This document shows positions 56,022 through 64,000 of a stretch of 64,000 nt of DNA, piece after piece (position 1 is the first letter of the stretch; every line of letters starts with the position of its first letter). The position numbers were made by a program, and so were the translations under genes. The stretch comes from JAGRGG01 sp965217265. Lineage in GTDB: Bacteria > Pseudomonadota > Alphaproteobacteria > Geminicoccales > Geminicoccaceae. Location: contig CBDCHP010000013.1 in the NCBI GenBank assembly GCA_965217265.1, positions 1 through 64,000 of the forward strand, in the 5' to 3' direction. Under the pieces are notes generated by a model. The model was not told where the DNA came from, did no database searches, and saw only the letters and a program-made list of their open reading frames with translations.

Positions 56022-57773
56022 TCAGCGCCCTCCGACGGCGCCGTCGCGGCGCTTGTCGGCGCCGCCGATCAGGCCGGTGCCGGTCACCTCGATGATCGAG
56101 AGGCCGCTGGTCTGCTCGGTGATCTCGGGCACGTGCCCACGCGCCGCCAGCCCGTCGGCGAGGTCGGCGGCATCGCCCGGGCCGGTGACGCCCGGGATCT
56201 TCGGCTCCAGGTCGGTCGTGGTGCCGTTGCGGTTCATATAGTGGGGGATGTTGACCGCCTCTTGCGGGTCGAGGTCGAAGTCGATCAGGTTGATGATCGA
56301 CTGCGCCGTGTAGCCGATGATCCGCGAGCCGCCGGGCGAGCCGGTGAGGAAGGCCGGCCGGCCGTTCTTCAAGATGATCGTCGGCGACATCGAGCTGCGC
56401 GGGCGCTTCTCCGCCTCGACCCGGTTGGCGATCGGATCGCCCTCCTCGTCGACCGGCTCAAAGGAGAAGTCGGTCAATTCGTTGTTGAGCAGGAAGCCCC
56501 GAACCATGACCCCGTTGCCGAACGAACTCTCGATCGTCGTCGTCATCGAGAGCGCGTTGCCGCGGCGGTCCACGATCGAGATGTGGCTGGTGCCGCTGTC
56601 CTTGGTCGTGGGGTCGGCGCCCGCCTCTTCGATGGCACCGGCCGGAAAGCCGGGCTCGACGACGCCCAGATCCTCGTCGGTGATGAGAGCGGCGCGACCC
56701 TTGATGTAGACGGGGTCGAGCAGCCCATCAACCGGCACGCCGACGAAGTCGTTGTCGGCGACGTACTCGTTGCGGTCGGCGAACGCGAGGCGCCCGGCTT
56801 GGGCGAAGAGGTGCGCCGCCTCGACGCTGACCGGCTCCAAGGCGGCGAGGTCGAATTCGCTCAAGATCCCGAGCATCTGGCCGACGGCGATACCGCCCGA
56901 TGAGGGCGGTCCCATGCCGCAGACCTCATAGCCGCGATAGTCGACGCAGACGGGCTCGCGCTCGACGATCTCGTAGGCTTCCAGATCCCCCCGCGTCATC
57001 GGGGCCGGAATGTTCAAGTCGCCGTTGACCGCCTCGACGATGCCGCGCGCGATCGGCCCGTCGTAGAAGACCTCGGACCCGAAACGCGCGAGGCGCCGCA
57101 GGGTCTTGGCGTAAGGCTCGTTGCGCAGCACCGTGCCGGCGGGCTTCGCCGTGCCGTCGGGACGGACGAAGTAGTTGCGCGCGGTCTTGCTGCGAAAGAA
57201 CAAGGGCGGCTCACCCGGCTCGTTGGAGTCCAGGAGGCCCGCCACCTGCTCGCTGGTGCGCTCGGTCAGCTCAAAGCCATGTTCCGCCAGCGAGATCGCC
57301 GGGTTGAACAGGCGGCGCATAGGCAGTTGGCCGTAGCGGTCGTGCAGCGCGTCCAGCAGGCGCGGCACGCCGGGAACCCCGACCGAGAGCCCGCTCTGCC
57401 ACGCCTGCGTGAAGCTCAAGGGCTCGCCGTCCTCGTCCAGGAACCACTCGGGCGACGCGGCGGCCGGGGCCTTCTCGCGGGCGTCGAACGTCGTCGTCTT
57501 GCCCGTCAGCGCGTCGTAGTAGACGACGAAGGCGCCACCGCCGATGCCCGACGACTGCGGCTCGACGAGGCCGAGGACGGCCTGGGCCGCGATCATCGCG
57601 TCGACGGCGCTGCCGCCGCGCTTGAGCGCGTCCGCCCCCGCCGCCGTGGCGAGCGGGTTGGCCGTGACGATCATCTCCTGGTGCGCTCGAACCGCCTTGG
57701 GAAGCGTCTCCGCCTGAACGGTCACGGCACCCAGCGCCACCAGCGTGCCCGCGATCGGAATAGTCTGCCGCAC
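56022..57773 (-). CDS. ggt: gamma-glutamyltransferase
   Basis: 583 aa proenzyme of the Ntn family. Signal peptide MRQTIPIAGTLVALGAVTVQ, periplasmic. Large-subunit motifs GGSAVDAMIAAQAVLGLVEP, SGIGGGAFVVYYD and VCGMGPPSSGGIAVGQML; the autocleavage site is DSGTSHISIVDRRGNA with Thr as the new N-terminus; small-subunit SPTIILKNGRPAFLTGSPGG. It hydrolyses glutathione or other gamma-glutamyl compounds. It is near, but separate from, the gamma-glutamylmethylamide genes. Preceded upstream by palindromic repeat copy D. Confidence 0.94.
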   Translation of the reverse strand: MRQTIPIAGTLVALGAVTVQAETLPKAVRAHQEMIVTANPLATAAGADALKRGGSAVDAMIAAQAVLGLVEPQSSGIGGGAFVVYYDALTGKTTTFDAREKAPAAASPEWFLDEDGEPLSFTQAWQSGLSVGVPGVPRLLDALHDRYGQLPMRRLFNPAISLAEHGFELTERTSEQVAGLLDSNEPGEPPLFFRSKTARNYFVRPDGTAKPAGTVLRNEPYAKTLRRLARFGSEVFYDGPIARGIVEAVNGDLNIPAPMTRGDLEAYEIVEREPVCVDYRGYEVCGMGPPSSGGIAVGQMLGILSEFDLAALEPVSVEAAHLFAQAGRLAFADRNEYVADNDFVGVPVDGLLDPVYIKGRAALITDEDLGVVEPGFPAGAIEEAGADPTTKDSGTSHISIVDRRGNALSMTTTIESSFGNGVMVRGFLLNNELTDFSFEPVDEEGDPIANRVEAEKRPRSSMSPTIILKNGRPAFLTGSPGGSRIIGYTAQSIINLIDFDLDPQEAVNIPHYMNRNGTTTDLEPKIPGVTGPGDAADLADGLAARGHVPEITEQTSGLSIIEVTGTGLIGGADKRRDGAVGGR

Positions 57774-57852
57774 GGCCTCGTCCTCCCTGTTGTGTTCGTT
57801 AACGATGCTTCATAAAGGCCGTGGGCAATCCTGCCAAACGAAACATTGACGA

Positions 57853-58001
57853 GAGCACGCTTCGCGTCCGCTGACGCGGGGTCTTTTTCTTCTTTTTTGC
57901 CAGTGTTAACGGAGGTGGCTGGCCGCGGCGCCGAGGGCCAGCCTCGGACAAAGACAAAAAAGAGAAGGGAAAGGCCGCGCGCCTAGCGCACGCGAAGCGT
58001 T
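57853..58001 (+). repeat. palindromic intergenic repeat, copy D
   Basis: 149 bp between ggt and the inositol-phosphatase gene. Arms GCACGCTTCGCGTCCGCTGA and TAGCGCACGCGAAGCGTTC, TTCTTTTTTGC and CAAAAAAGAGAAG arms, CAGTGTTAACGG (GTTAAC 57905-57910), inner stem GAGGTGGCTGGCC/GGCCAGCCTC. Confidence 0.87.
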
Positions 58002-58008
58002 CGAAACC

Positions 58009-58803
58009 TCAAGCCGCCGCACCCCCCTCGACGACGTCGAACCCCGCCGCCTCTTCCAGCGCCTGCCGCAAATTCTGGGTGCAGCCCGCCATCGCGCGCA
58101 TCTGGCCCCACTCGCCCAAGGGCCAGCGCGTGGCGACGCCGCCCGCCGCCTCGACGAGGCACAAGCCCGCCGCCGCGTCCCAGGAACTACAGCCTATCGC
58201 CAGCGCCGCGTCGAACACGCCCTCGGCGGTAAGCGCGAGGTTGAGCGCGGTCGAGCCGGTGCGGCGGTGGTCGATGCCGGCCCGGCTCAAGTCTGCCACC
58301 AGTTCGGCGTAGCGGCCGGGATCGTTCTTGAAGTTGAAGCTCAAGGCAGCGCAGGCGCTCTCGACGCCGCGCCCGGCCACCTCGATCGGTGCGCCGTCCT
58401 TCCAAGCCCCCTCGCCGCGGCGGCCGAGGTAGAGCGCGTCGCGCAACGGGTCGTAGGTGACGCCGATCTCGGTCGCGCCGCCAGCGGCGTAGGCGATGAC
58501 GACGCACCAGTAGGGCACGCCGCGCAGGAAGTTCGAGGTGCCGTCGATCGGATCGACGATCCACATCGAGGGCGCCTCCTCGCCGCCCTCCTCCTCGCCC
58601 AGGATCGCGTCCTCGGCAAAACGGCTCCTAAGTTCGCGTCGGATGAAGGCCTCGGTCGCCCGGTCGGCCTCGCTCACCAAGTCCTGCCGCCCCTTGGCCT
58701 CGATCGTGAGCTTGCCCCGGTCGTCGAAGTAGCCGCGCGCCAAGCGCCCGGCCTCGCGGGCGATGCGGCAGGCGGCGTCCGCCCTACGCGAGAGCGTGTC
58801 CAT
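58009..58803 (-). CDS. inositol monophosphatase family protein
   Basis: 264 aa lithium-sensitive phosphatase fold. Metal-binding motifs GEEEGGEE, WIVDPIDGTSNFLRG and SSWDAAAGLCLVEAAGG. Likely acts on inositol-1-phosphate, a related sugar phosphate, or PAP (CysQ-like). Start ATG 58803 overlaps the 3' end of recD2 by 20 nt. Single-domain, complete. Confidence 0.91.
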   Translation of the reverse strand: MDTLSRRADAACRIAREAGRLARGYFDDRGKLTIEAKGRQDLVSEADRATEAFIRRELRSRFAEDAILGEEEGGEEAPSMWIVDPIDGTSNFLRGVPYWCVVIAYAAGGATEIGVTYDPLRDALYLGRRGEGAWKDGAPIEVAGRGVESACAALSFNFKNDPGRYAELVADLSRAGIDHRRTGSTALNLALTAEGVFDAALAIGCSSWDAAAGLCLVEAAGGVATRWPLGEWGQMRAMAGCTQNLRQALEEAAGFDVVEGGAAA

Positions 58804-60991
58804 GCCGATCCTCCTCCTCTTCGTCGTCGTCCAGGTCGAACGCGAGCTTGATCTCGTGGCGGAGCAGCGAGCGGCGCACGGGCTCCGGCACGGCTACTGC
58901 GCGCTCCAGCGCCTCCTTCTCGGCGACGAGGACGAGGAGCCGCTGGGCGCGCGTCATCGCGGTGTAGAGCAGGCGGCGGCGCAGCATTCGGCCGTGCTCG
59001 CGCATCAAGACGACGATAACGGCCGGGTACTCCGAGCCCTGCGCCTTGTGGACCGTGATCGCGTAGGCCGGGACCAGGTTGTCGAGCGCCTCCTTCTCGG
59101 CGACGACGTTGCGCTCCTCGAACTGCACATCGAGCCGCCGCGCCGCCGTGGCGACGGCGAGGATGCGGCCGATGTCGCCGTTGTAGACCTCGCGCTGGTA
59201 GTCGTTCTCGGTCTGCATCACCTTGTCGCCCTGGCCGAGGCGCTGGCCGCGGTGCTCGATCGCGGCGAACGGTTCTGGATTCAGGGCGTCCTGCAGCCGG
59301 GCGTTCAGGGCGCGCGTGCCCGACGGCCCCTTGTTGACGGGGGTCAACACCTGGATCTGGTCGGGCTCGATGCTAAAATGGTCCGGAATGCGCCGCGTCA
59401 CGAGGTCGATCACCTTCTCGATCGCGTCATCCGAACCCTGCGCCCGAATGCCGAACGCGTCCGGCGTCTTCGAGCCCTTGAAGGCCGGCATCTCGCCTTG
59501 GATCACCTTGTGCGCGTTCTTGACGATGTCGCTCTGCGCCGCCTGACGAAACACCTCCTCCAGCCGCGCCGTCGGCACGACGCCGCTCGCGATCATGTCG
59601 GCCAGCGCCTGCCCCGGCCCGACCGGCGGTAATTGGTCGGCGTCGCCGACCATGACCAGGACCGCGTCGTCGCGCAACGCGCCGAGCAGGGCTGCCATCA
59701 GCGACAGGTCGACCATCGACACCTCGTCGATGACGAGGATGCCGGCATCGAGGCGGTTGAGGTGGTTGCGATTGAAGCCGCGCGCCGGGTCGGCCTCCAG
59801 GAGACGGTGCAGGGTCGAGGTTGGCCTGCCCGTGCTCTCGGCAAGGCGCCGGGCCGCCCGGCCGGTCGGGGCCGCCAAGCGGACATGCTCGACCTTGTCC
59901 TCCAAGGCGATGACCAGCGCCTTGACCAGCGTCGTCTTGCCGGTTCCGGGGCCGCCGGTCACGATCGCGACCTTGGACGATAAGGCGACGGCAAGCGCGT
60001 CGCGCTGGCTCGGGGCGAGCGCGATGTCGAGCTTCGCCTCCGCCGGCAGCATGAGCGCCTCCGGGCTCATGTCCGACCAAGCCGGCGGCGCCGACAGGAG
60101 GGTGTGCAGCCGCTCGGCGATGCGGCGCTCGGCGTTGCGCAGCTCCTGCAGCATGAGGTAGCGCTCGCCCCCGACCTCGATCCGAGCGAGGCGGCGCTCG
60201 GTCAGGGCCGCGTCGACGGCGGCCTCGATCTGGGCCGTCTCGACGCCGAGCAGCCGCGCCGCCGCCGCGACGACCTGGGCGCAGGGGAGCGCGCTGTGGC
60301 CCTCCTCGCCCGCCCGCTTCAGCGCCTCGAAGAGGGCGGCCGTGCGCCGCACACCGGCATCTTTAGGAATGTTCAGACGCTCGGCCAAGGCGTCGGCCGT
60401 GTCGAAGCCGATGCCGCGGATGCTACGCGCCAGGAGGTAGGGGTCGGAGAGCACCTTGCCGATCGCGGCACCGCCGAAAGCGTCCAGGATGCGCCGCGCG
60501 TGGGCCGGACTGATGCCGTGCGCGTGCAAGAACAGCATCACCTCGCGGGTACCCCTCTCGGCCGTCCAGCCGTGGTGGATGCGTTCGGCCAGCGCCTTGC
60601 CCACGCCCCTCACCTCGGCGAGGCGCGCCGGGTCGCGCTCGATCACGTCGGCGATGGTCTCGCCGAAGTGCTCGGTCAGCTTCTGCGCCGTCTTGGCCCG
60701 CATCCCCTTGACGACGCCGCTGGCGAGGAACCCGGCGATGGCAACGTGGTCGGGCGGCGGCACGGCGGTGAGCCTGGCGGCGCGGAACTGCCGGCCGTAG
60801 GCGCGGTCGTCCTCAAAGCGCCCCTCGGCGCGCACGAGGCTGCCGGGCGCCGGATCGTCGGGCAGGGCGCCGACGACGGTGATTGGGGTGCGGGCGTCGT
60901 CGGGCCGCACGCGCAGGATGACGAAGCCGGTGTCGGGCTTCTTGAACAGCACCCCCTCGATGGTGCCGGAGAGAACTTCAAGCCCGCTCAA
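58784..60991 (-). CDS. recD2: RecD2-type ATP-dependent DNA helicase
   Basis: 735 aa, SF1B 5'-3' helicase. N-terminal OB-like and helix-hairpin-helix region (GFLASGVVKGMRAKTAQKL, LAEVRGVGKALAERI, HGISPAHARRILDAFG, IRGIGFDTADALA), then helicase motifs I VTGGPGTGKTTLVKAL, II ILVIDEVSMVDLSL, III VGDADQLPPVGPGQAL, V/VI AITVHKAQGSEYPAVI and LLYTAMTRAQRLLVLV. The start is TTG 60991 (LSGLEVLSGTIEG) with GGAG at the right distance; the frame stays open to 61828 only as a shadow of the opposite gene. Acidic tail DLDDDEEEEDRHGH. Confidence 0.92.
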   Translation of the reverse strand: MSGLEVLSGTIEGVLFKKPDTGFVILRVRPDDARTPITVVGALPDDPAPGSLVRAEGRFEDDRAYGRQFRAARLTAVPPPDHVAIAGFLASGVVKGMRAKTAQKLTEHFGETIADVIERDPARLAEVRGVGKALAERIHHGWTAERGTREVMLFLHAHGISPAHARRILDAFGGAAIGKVLSDPYLLARSIRGIGFDTADALAERLNIPKDAGVRRTAALFEALKRAGEEGHSALPCAQVVAAAARLLGVETAQIEAAVDAALTERRLARIEVGGERYLMLQELRNAERRIAERLHTLLSAPPAWSDMSPEALMLPAEAKLDIALAPSQRDALAVALSSKVAIVTGGPGTGKTTLVKALVIALEDKVEHVRLAAPTGRAARRLAESTGRPTSTLHRLLEADPARGFNRNHLNRLDAGILVIDEVSMVDLSLMAALLGALRDDAVLVMVGDADQLPPVGPGQALADMIASGVVPTARLEEVFRQAAQSDIVKNAHKVIQGEMPAFKGSKTPDAFGIRAQGSDDAIEKVIDLVTRRIPDHFSIEPDQIQVLTPVNKGPSGTRALNARLQDALNPEPFAAIEHRGQRLGQGDKVMQTENDYQREVYNGDIGRILAVATAARRLDVQFEERNVVAEKEALDNLVPAYAITVHKAQGSEYPAVIVVLMREHGRMLRRRLLYTAMTRAQRLLVLVAEKEALERAVAVPEPVRRSLLRHEIKLAFDLDDDEEEEDRHGHALA

Positions 60992-61097
60992 AGCGTCTCC
61001 ATTCGCCCGCCGCGACGCCCGGTCTGGCGCGCAAGACCGGGGCAGCGTAGCTTGGCCGTGGACGACTTGCCAGCCAAAGAGAGGGATTTTGCCGGAC

Positions 61098-61862
61098 TTG
61101 AAAGGGCTTGTGGCGGCGCGGACCCGCTTGCGGCGCGTCCTGCCGCGCGTGATCGGCCACCGCGGTGCCGCCGCCGTGGCGCCGGAGAACACGCTGGCCG
61201 GCGTCAAGGCGGCACACGCGGCGAGTGCCGCTTGGGTCGAGGTCGACGTCAAGCTGAGCCGGGACGGCGTGCCCTTCCTCCTGCACGACCCGACCTTGAA
61301 GCGGACGACGAACGGCAAGGGCCGGGCGCGCGACCGGACGATGGCCGACCTGGGCAGGCTCGACGCCGGGGCGTGGTTCGAACCGGCTTTCAAAGGCGAG
61401 CTCTTGCCGACGCTCGAAGCCCTGATCGGCCTCGCCCTCGACCTCGACCTCGGCTTGAACCTGGAGATCAAGCCCTGCCGCGGCCGCGAGGCCGAGACCG
61501 CGCGCGTCGTTGCCCGCGAAGTCGGACGGCTCTGGCCGAAGGACCGGCCCCACCCCCTCCTCTCCAGCTTCTCGCTCCTGGCCCTCGAAGCCCTGGCGGA
61601 CCTTGACCCCGCACGGCCGCGCGGGCTGATCGCCGATCGCCCCCCGCGCGGCTGGCGGACGCTCGCCGAACGCCTCGGCCTCGCCTCGCTGCACCTGGGC
61701 CGGGAGAAGCTGCGCTTGGACCAGATCGAGGAGGTCCGCGCCGCCGGCCTGCCGCTCCTGGTCTGGACGGTCAACGATCCGATCGAGGCCGAAGCACTGC
61801 TCGCCGCGGGCGCCGCCGCCGTCATCACTGACGATCCCGCCGCGTTGCGCCGATTGGTTTGA
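61098..61862 (+). CDS. glycerophosphodiester phosphodiesterase
   Basis: About 254 aa TIM-barrel enzyme. Catalytic signature VIGHRGAAAVAPENTLAGV, metal ligands WVEVDVKLSRDGVPFLLHD and LNLEIKPCRGREAE, C-terminal VWTVNDPIEAEALLAAGAAA and VITDDP. Hydrolyses glycerophosphodiesters to glycerol-3-phosphate and alcohol; no signal peptide, so cytoplasmic. Start uncertain: TTG 61098 (GAGGG 12 nt upstream), TTG 61089 or GTG 61110. Divergent from recD2. Confidence 0.88.
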   Translation: MKGLVAARTRLRRVLPRVIGHRGAAAVAPENTLAGVKAAHAASAAWVEVDVKLSRDGVPFLLHDPTLKRTTNGKGRARDRTMADLGRLDAGAWFEPAFKGELLPTLEALIGLALDLDLGLNLEIKPCRGREAETARVVAREVGRLWPKDRPHPLLSSFSLLALEALADLDPARPRGLIADRPPRGWRTLAERLGLASLHLGREKLRLDQIEEVRAAGLPLLVWTVNDPIEAEALLAAGAAAVITDDPAALRRLV

Positions 61863-62020
61863 CGCGCCCGATCAAGAAAATTCTCGCAATCGCAGAAGTA
61901 TAGCTAACGGATTTTGAGCTTACATCTTAAATTTCCAGTTACACGTTTTGGCTACAATGGGTTCCCTGAGAAGATGAATCGAGGTCACAGGCTCTCTCTT
62001 TTAGAAAAGAGTATGCACCT

Positions 62021-62647
62021 ATGTTCGGTTCTATCGTGCCAATTTTTCAACCACTGGCTCCAAGACCGCCCACGGGCACGCCATCGCCGATCGGCGCGGC
62101 AGCGCCCGTGACACCGGTGCGCGCCCCCGCCCCCGTCGCCCCGACGCCGTCGGCGGGCGGCACCGGCCGCGATCCTGATCGGGGCGCGGCGGGTGATCGG
62201 ACGCCGTCTTCGGCGCCCGCATCCCTCAAAGCAAGCCTGCGGGGCGGCTATGGCCGGCAGGATGCGGCGTGGGGGGAGTCGTTCATCGCGGCCGGCCGCG
62301 ATGCGCGCCGGGCGGCGCCGCTCGTCGAGACGACCACGACGGCGTCGCAGACGATCGAACGGGCGCTCGAAGCCTATGACAAGCAGACGGCCGCGCTCAA
62401 GGCGTACAATGCTGCGCTGCAAGAGACGCCGGGCGGCCGACGCGCGGGCGGGCTCGACGCGCGGGCGGGCTCGACCTCAACCGCCTGGGCGTCGACCTCA
62501 TCGTCTGATCGCGCCGTCGCCGTGAAGACGACTCGAACTGAATCTTTGCTTAAGGACAAAGCGCTACGGCTTCATCACGCCGCACTCTCGCGTCGGGCGA
62601 GCCTTCGACGATGGGCCGTCCGGTGGGGAGGCGCTTCACGTCGTTGA
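62021..62647 (+). CDS. Pro/Ala-rich protein of unknown function, C-terminus shifted by a 17-bp duplication
   Basis: 208 aa as read. N-terminal half is low-complexity (APVTPVRAPAPVAPTPSAGG); the middle has a helix LVETTTTASQTIERALEAYD then KQTAALKAYNAALQETPGG. At 62441-62474 the 17-bp unit CGCGCGGGCGGGCTCGA is present twice. With one copy the frame would run RAGGLDLNRLGVDLIV and stop at 62508, a natural ending; with two copies it reads unnatural sequence to 62647. No signal peptide. I do not recognise a family. Ribosome site weak. Confidence 0.5.
   Translation: MFGSIVPIFQPLAPRPPTGTPSPIGAAAPVTPVRAPAPVAPTPSAGGTGRDPDRGAAGDRTPSSAPASLKASLRGGYGRQDAAWGESFIAAGRDARRAAPLVETTTTASQTIERALEAYDKQTAALKAYNAALQETPGGRRAGGLDARAGSTSTAWASTSSSDRAVAVKTTRTESLLKDKALRLHHAALSRRASLRRWAVRWGGASRR
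62441..62474. repeat. 17-bp perfect tandem duplication
   Basis: CGCGCGGGCGGGCTCGA twice, head to tail. Changes the reading frame of the surrounding gene by -1. Confidence 0.9.
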
Positions 62648-62815
62648 ACGAACCTATCCCTTCGAATGTGCGAAAGGCTCGTCGAGACCGCGGACCCGAC
62701 CGTCGAGCGGCAACGCTGTCGGCAACGCTTCCTCTTGGACGACGCGCGGGCTAAAAGGAACGTTGTTGACCGACTATGCGTTAGTCTCGTTCCCCCGCAG
62801 CCAACGGAAGAAGCC

Positions 62816-63973
62816 ATGATCGACAAGGAACAACTCCAGACGTTGGCGTCGGCGCAGGGCGCACCGATCGTCTCGATCTACCTGCCGACGCACGAGCGCG
62901 GGCGGGACATCCGCCAGGACCCGATCCGGCTCAAGAACGCGCTCGCCTCGGTCACGGCGAAGCTGGAGGCGGCCGGTAAGCAGCGCAGCGAGATCGAGGT
63001 CCTGCTTCAGCCTGCCGCCGAACTGGTCGACGATCACCTCTACTGGCGCTACATGGGCAAGGGGCTCGCCTTGTTCCTGGGCGATGACCTGTTCCAGGCG
63101 CATAAGCTGCCGCTGGACGTGCGCGCGATCGACGCCGTCGGGCGTCGCCCGCACTTAAAGCCGCTCTTGCCGCTCCTCGCCCGCGACGGCGTCTACTACG
63201 CCCTGGCACTCAGCGCCGAGACGACGCGGCTCTACGAGGGCTCGCGCTTCGGCCTCGACGAGATCGACACGGAGTTGCCGCAGGGCGTGAAGGAGGTCCG
63301 TGACGGCAGCACGATCGATCGGGGCACGCACGCCGCCCCGCAAGCCCGGCCGCATGTTAGCACCTCCGTCGGTATGCCGGGCTCGCAGGGCTTCGGCCGC
63401 ACGGCCGAGGAAGAGCGCAAGGTCGAGCTGGTCGAGCACCTGCGCCGGGTCAACGCGGCGGTCGGCAAGCGCCTCGCCGGCGTCCAAGCGCCCGTCATCC
63501 CCGTAGGCCTCGCCGAGATCGTAGGCCAGTTGCACAACCTGCCGCGCGAGGTTGCCTACACCGACGAGGGCGTGCAGGCCGATCCCGCCCACATGTCGCC
63601 TGACGACCTGCACGCCAAGACCTGGGCCGTGGTCAAGGAGCGTTTCGCGGCCGAGCAGGCGGCGGCACTCGACCAGTTCCGCGCCCGCCAGGGCAGCGGC
63701 AAGGGTGCGATCAGCAACGATTTAGGCGACGTCGTGTCGGCGGCGGTCTTCGGCCGGGTCGATAAGCTGTTCGTCGCCACCGGCACCAACGTCTGGGGCA
63801 CCTTCGATCAAGCGGCCAGCAAGGCGACGGTCGAGGACGAGGACACGGCCGACAACGAGGACCTGCTCGACCTCGCCGCCGTGCAGACCCTGCTCCAGGG
63901 CGGCGAGGTCCACGCCCTGCCGCCGGAGCAGATGCCGGCCGAGGGGCCGCTGGCCGCGGTTTTACGCTATTAA
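62816..63973 (+). CDS. bacterial eRF1-like protein (baeRF family)
   Basis: 385 aa with the layout of bacterial eRF1/aRF1 homologs: an N-terminal domain (PIVSIYLPTHERGRDIRQDP), YYALALSAETTRLYEGSRFG and a C-terminal L7Ae-like domain (AVFGRVDKLFVATGTNVWG). Such proteins are proposed to act on ribosomes or in stress; none is well characterised. ATG 62816 has GGAAG upstream; the ORF extends back to 62666 without good codon use. Acidic stretch VEDEDTADNEDLLD. Ends close to the window end. Confidence 0.78.
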   Translation: MIDKEQLQTLASAQGAPIVSIYLPTHERGRDIRQDPIRLKNALASVTAKLEAAGKQRSEIEVLLQPAAELVDDHLYWRYMGKGLALFLGDDLFQAHKLPLDVRAIDAVGRRPHLKPLLPLLARDGVYYALALSAETTRLYEGSRFGLDEIDTELPQGVKEVRDGSTIDRGTHAAPQARPHVSTSVGMPGSQGFGRTAEEERKVELVEHLRRVNAAVGKRLAGVQAPVIPVGLAEIVGQLHNLPREVAYTDEGVQADPAHMSPDDLHAKTWAVVKERFAAEQAAALDQFRARQGSGKGAISNDLGDVVSAAVFGRVDKLFVATGTNVWGTFDQAASKATVEDEDTADNEDLLDLAAVQTLLQGGEVHALPPEQMPAEGPLAAVLRY

Positions 63974-64000
63974 GGTGTTTCCACGCCGGCCCTAAACACC

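Noticed and set aside
60992..61828. N-terminal extension of RecD2 to give about 1014 aa
   Set aside because: The extra part is antisense to the phosphodiesterase and Ser/Arg-rich; a TTG start with a good ribosome site lies at 60991.

Overview
The window is a 64 kb piece of a high-GC (roughly 67-70 %) alphaproteobacterial chromosome. A complete 16S gene with alphaproteobacterial features, bL32, a DctPQM TRAP transporter, MocR and SorC regulators and an N-methylglutamate synthase cluster all fit a free-living Rhodospirillales-like heterotroph. I cannot name the genus from the sequence alone.

Layout. (1) 1-8464, minus strand: a tightly packed operon of at least eight genes, divergent from a TetR-type regulator (8780-9538). 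In transcription order it encodes an acyl-CoA dehydrogenase, an APH-type kinase, a DUF6285 protein, a Rieske protein, a PQQ alcohol dehydrogenase with a lanthanide-type active-site motif, a small exported protein, an acyl-CoA ligase and a ThDP enzyme (cut by the window edge). The ligase, kinase, small protein and ACAD set resembles levulinate/4-hydroxyacid (lva) catabolism, here joined to a periplasmic alcohol oxidation step. (2) 9.5-12.6 kb: scrap region with a frameshifted IS481-type element, a decayed IS5-type element sharing a CTAG junction with it, and the 3' remnant of a serine recombinase. (3) 12588-20807: an 8.2 kb integrated element bounded by a 39-bp repeat of the 3' half of tRNA-fMet. 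It carries a broken tyrosine integrase, an AlpA-like HTH protein, a DUF736 protein, a Rep_trans-type initiator/relaxase flanked by perfect hairpins, and a cargo module: a small 159-aa protein plus a STAND NTPase-TPR protein interrupted by one in-frame TGA. (4) 20770-26356, minus strand: an rRNA operon, 16S-tRNA-Ile-23S-5S-tRNA-fMet, with no tRNA-Ala in the spacer.

(5) 26.4-31.2 kb: an FAD amine oxidase, rpmF, a DHA2-type MFS transporter and cyclopropane fatty acid synthase. (6) 31.2-40.5 kb: a carbohydrate/polyol locus with a FGGY kinase and SorC regulator on one side and, divergently, an AraM-like dehydrogenase, HAD phosphatase and a complete ABC importer. (7) 40.7-48.2 kb: a MocR regulator, an IclR regulator, a choline-dehydrogenase-like GMC oxidoreductase and a divergent TRAP transporter. 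(8) 48.4-50.3 kb: a frameshifted PhoX-like phosphatase with an RTX tail. (9) 50.5-54.9 kb: mgsABC and a GmaS/GlnT-type synthetase, predicted to convert methylamine and glutamate to N-methylglutamate. (10) 55-64 kb: an AT-rich islet with a broken gene, ggt, an inositol-phosphatase-like enzyme, RecD2 helicase, glycerophosphodiester phosphodiesterase, a small protein shifted by a 17-bp duplication, and a bacterial eRF1-like (baeRF) protein.

A family of about 150-bp imperfect palindromes occurs four times between genes (27.7, 29.7, 40.5 and 57.9 kb), with an inner stem that differs between copies but stays largely paired. Many of the broken genes are mobile or accessory; most host operons are intact.
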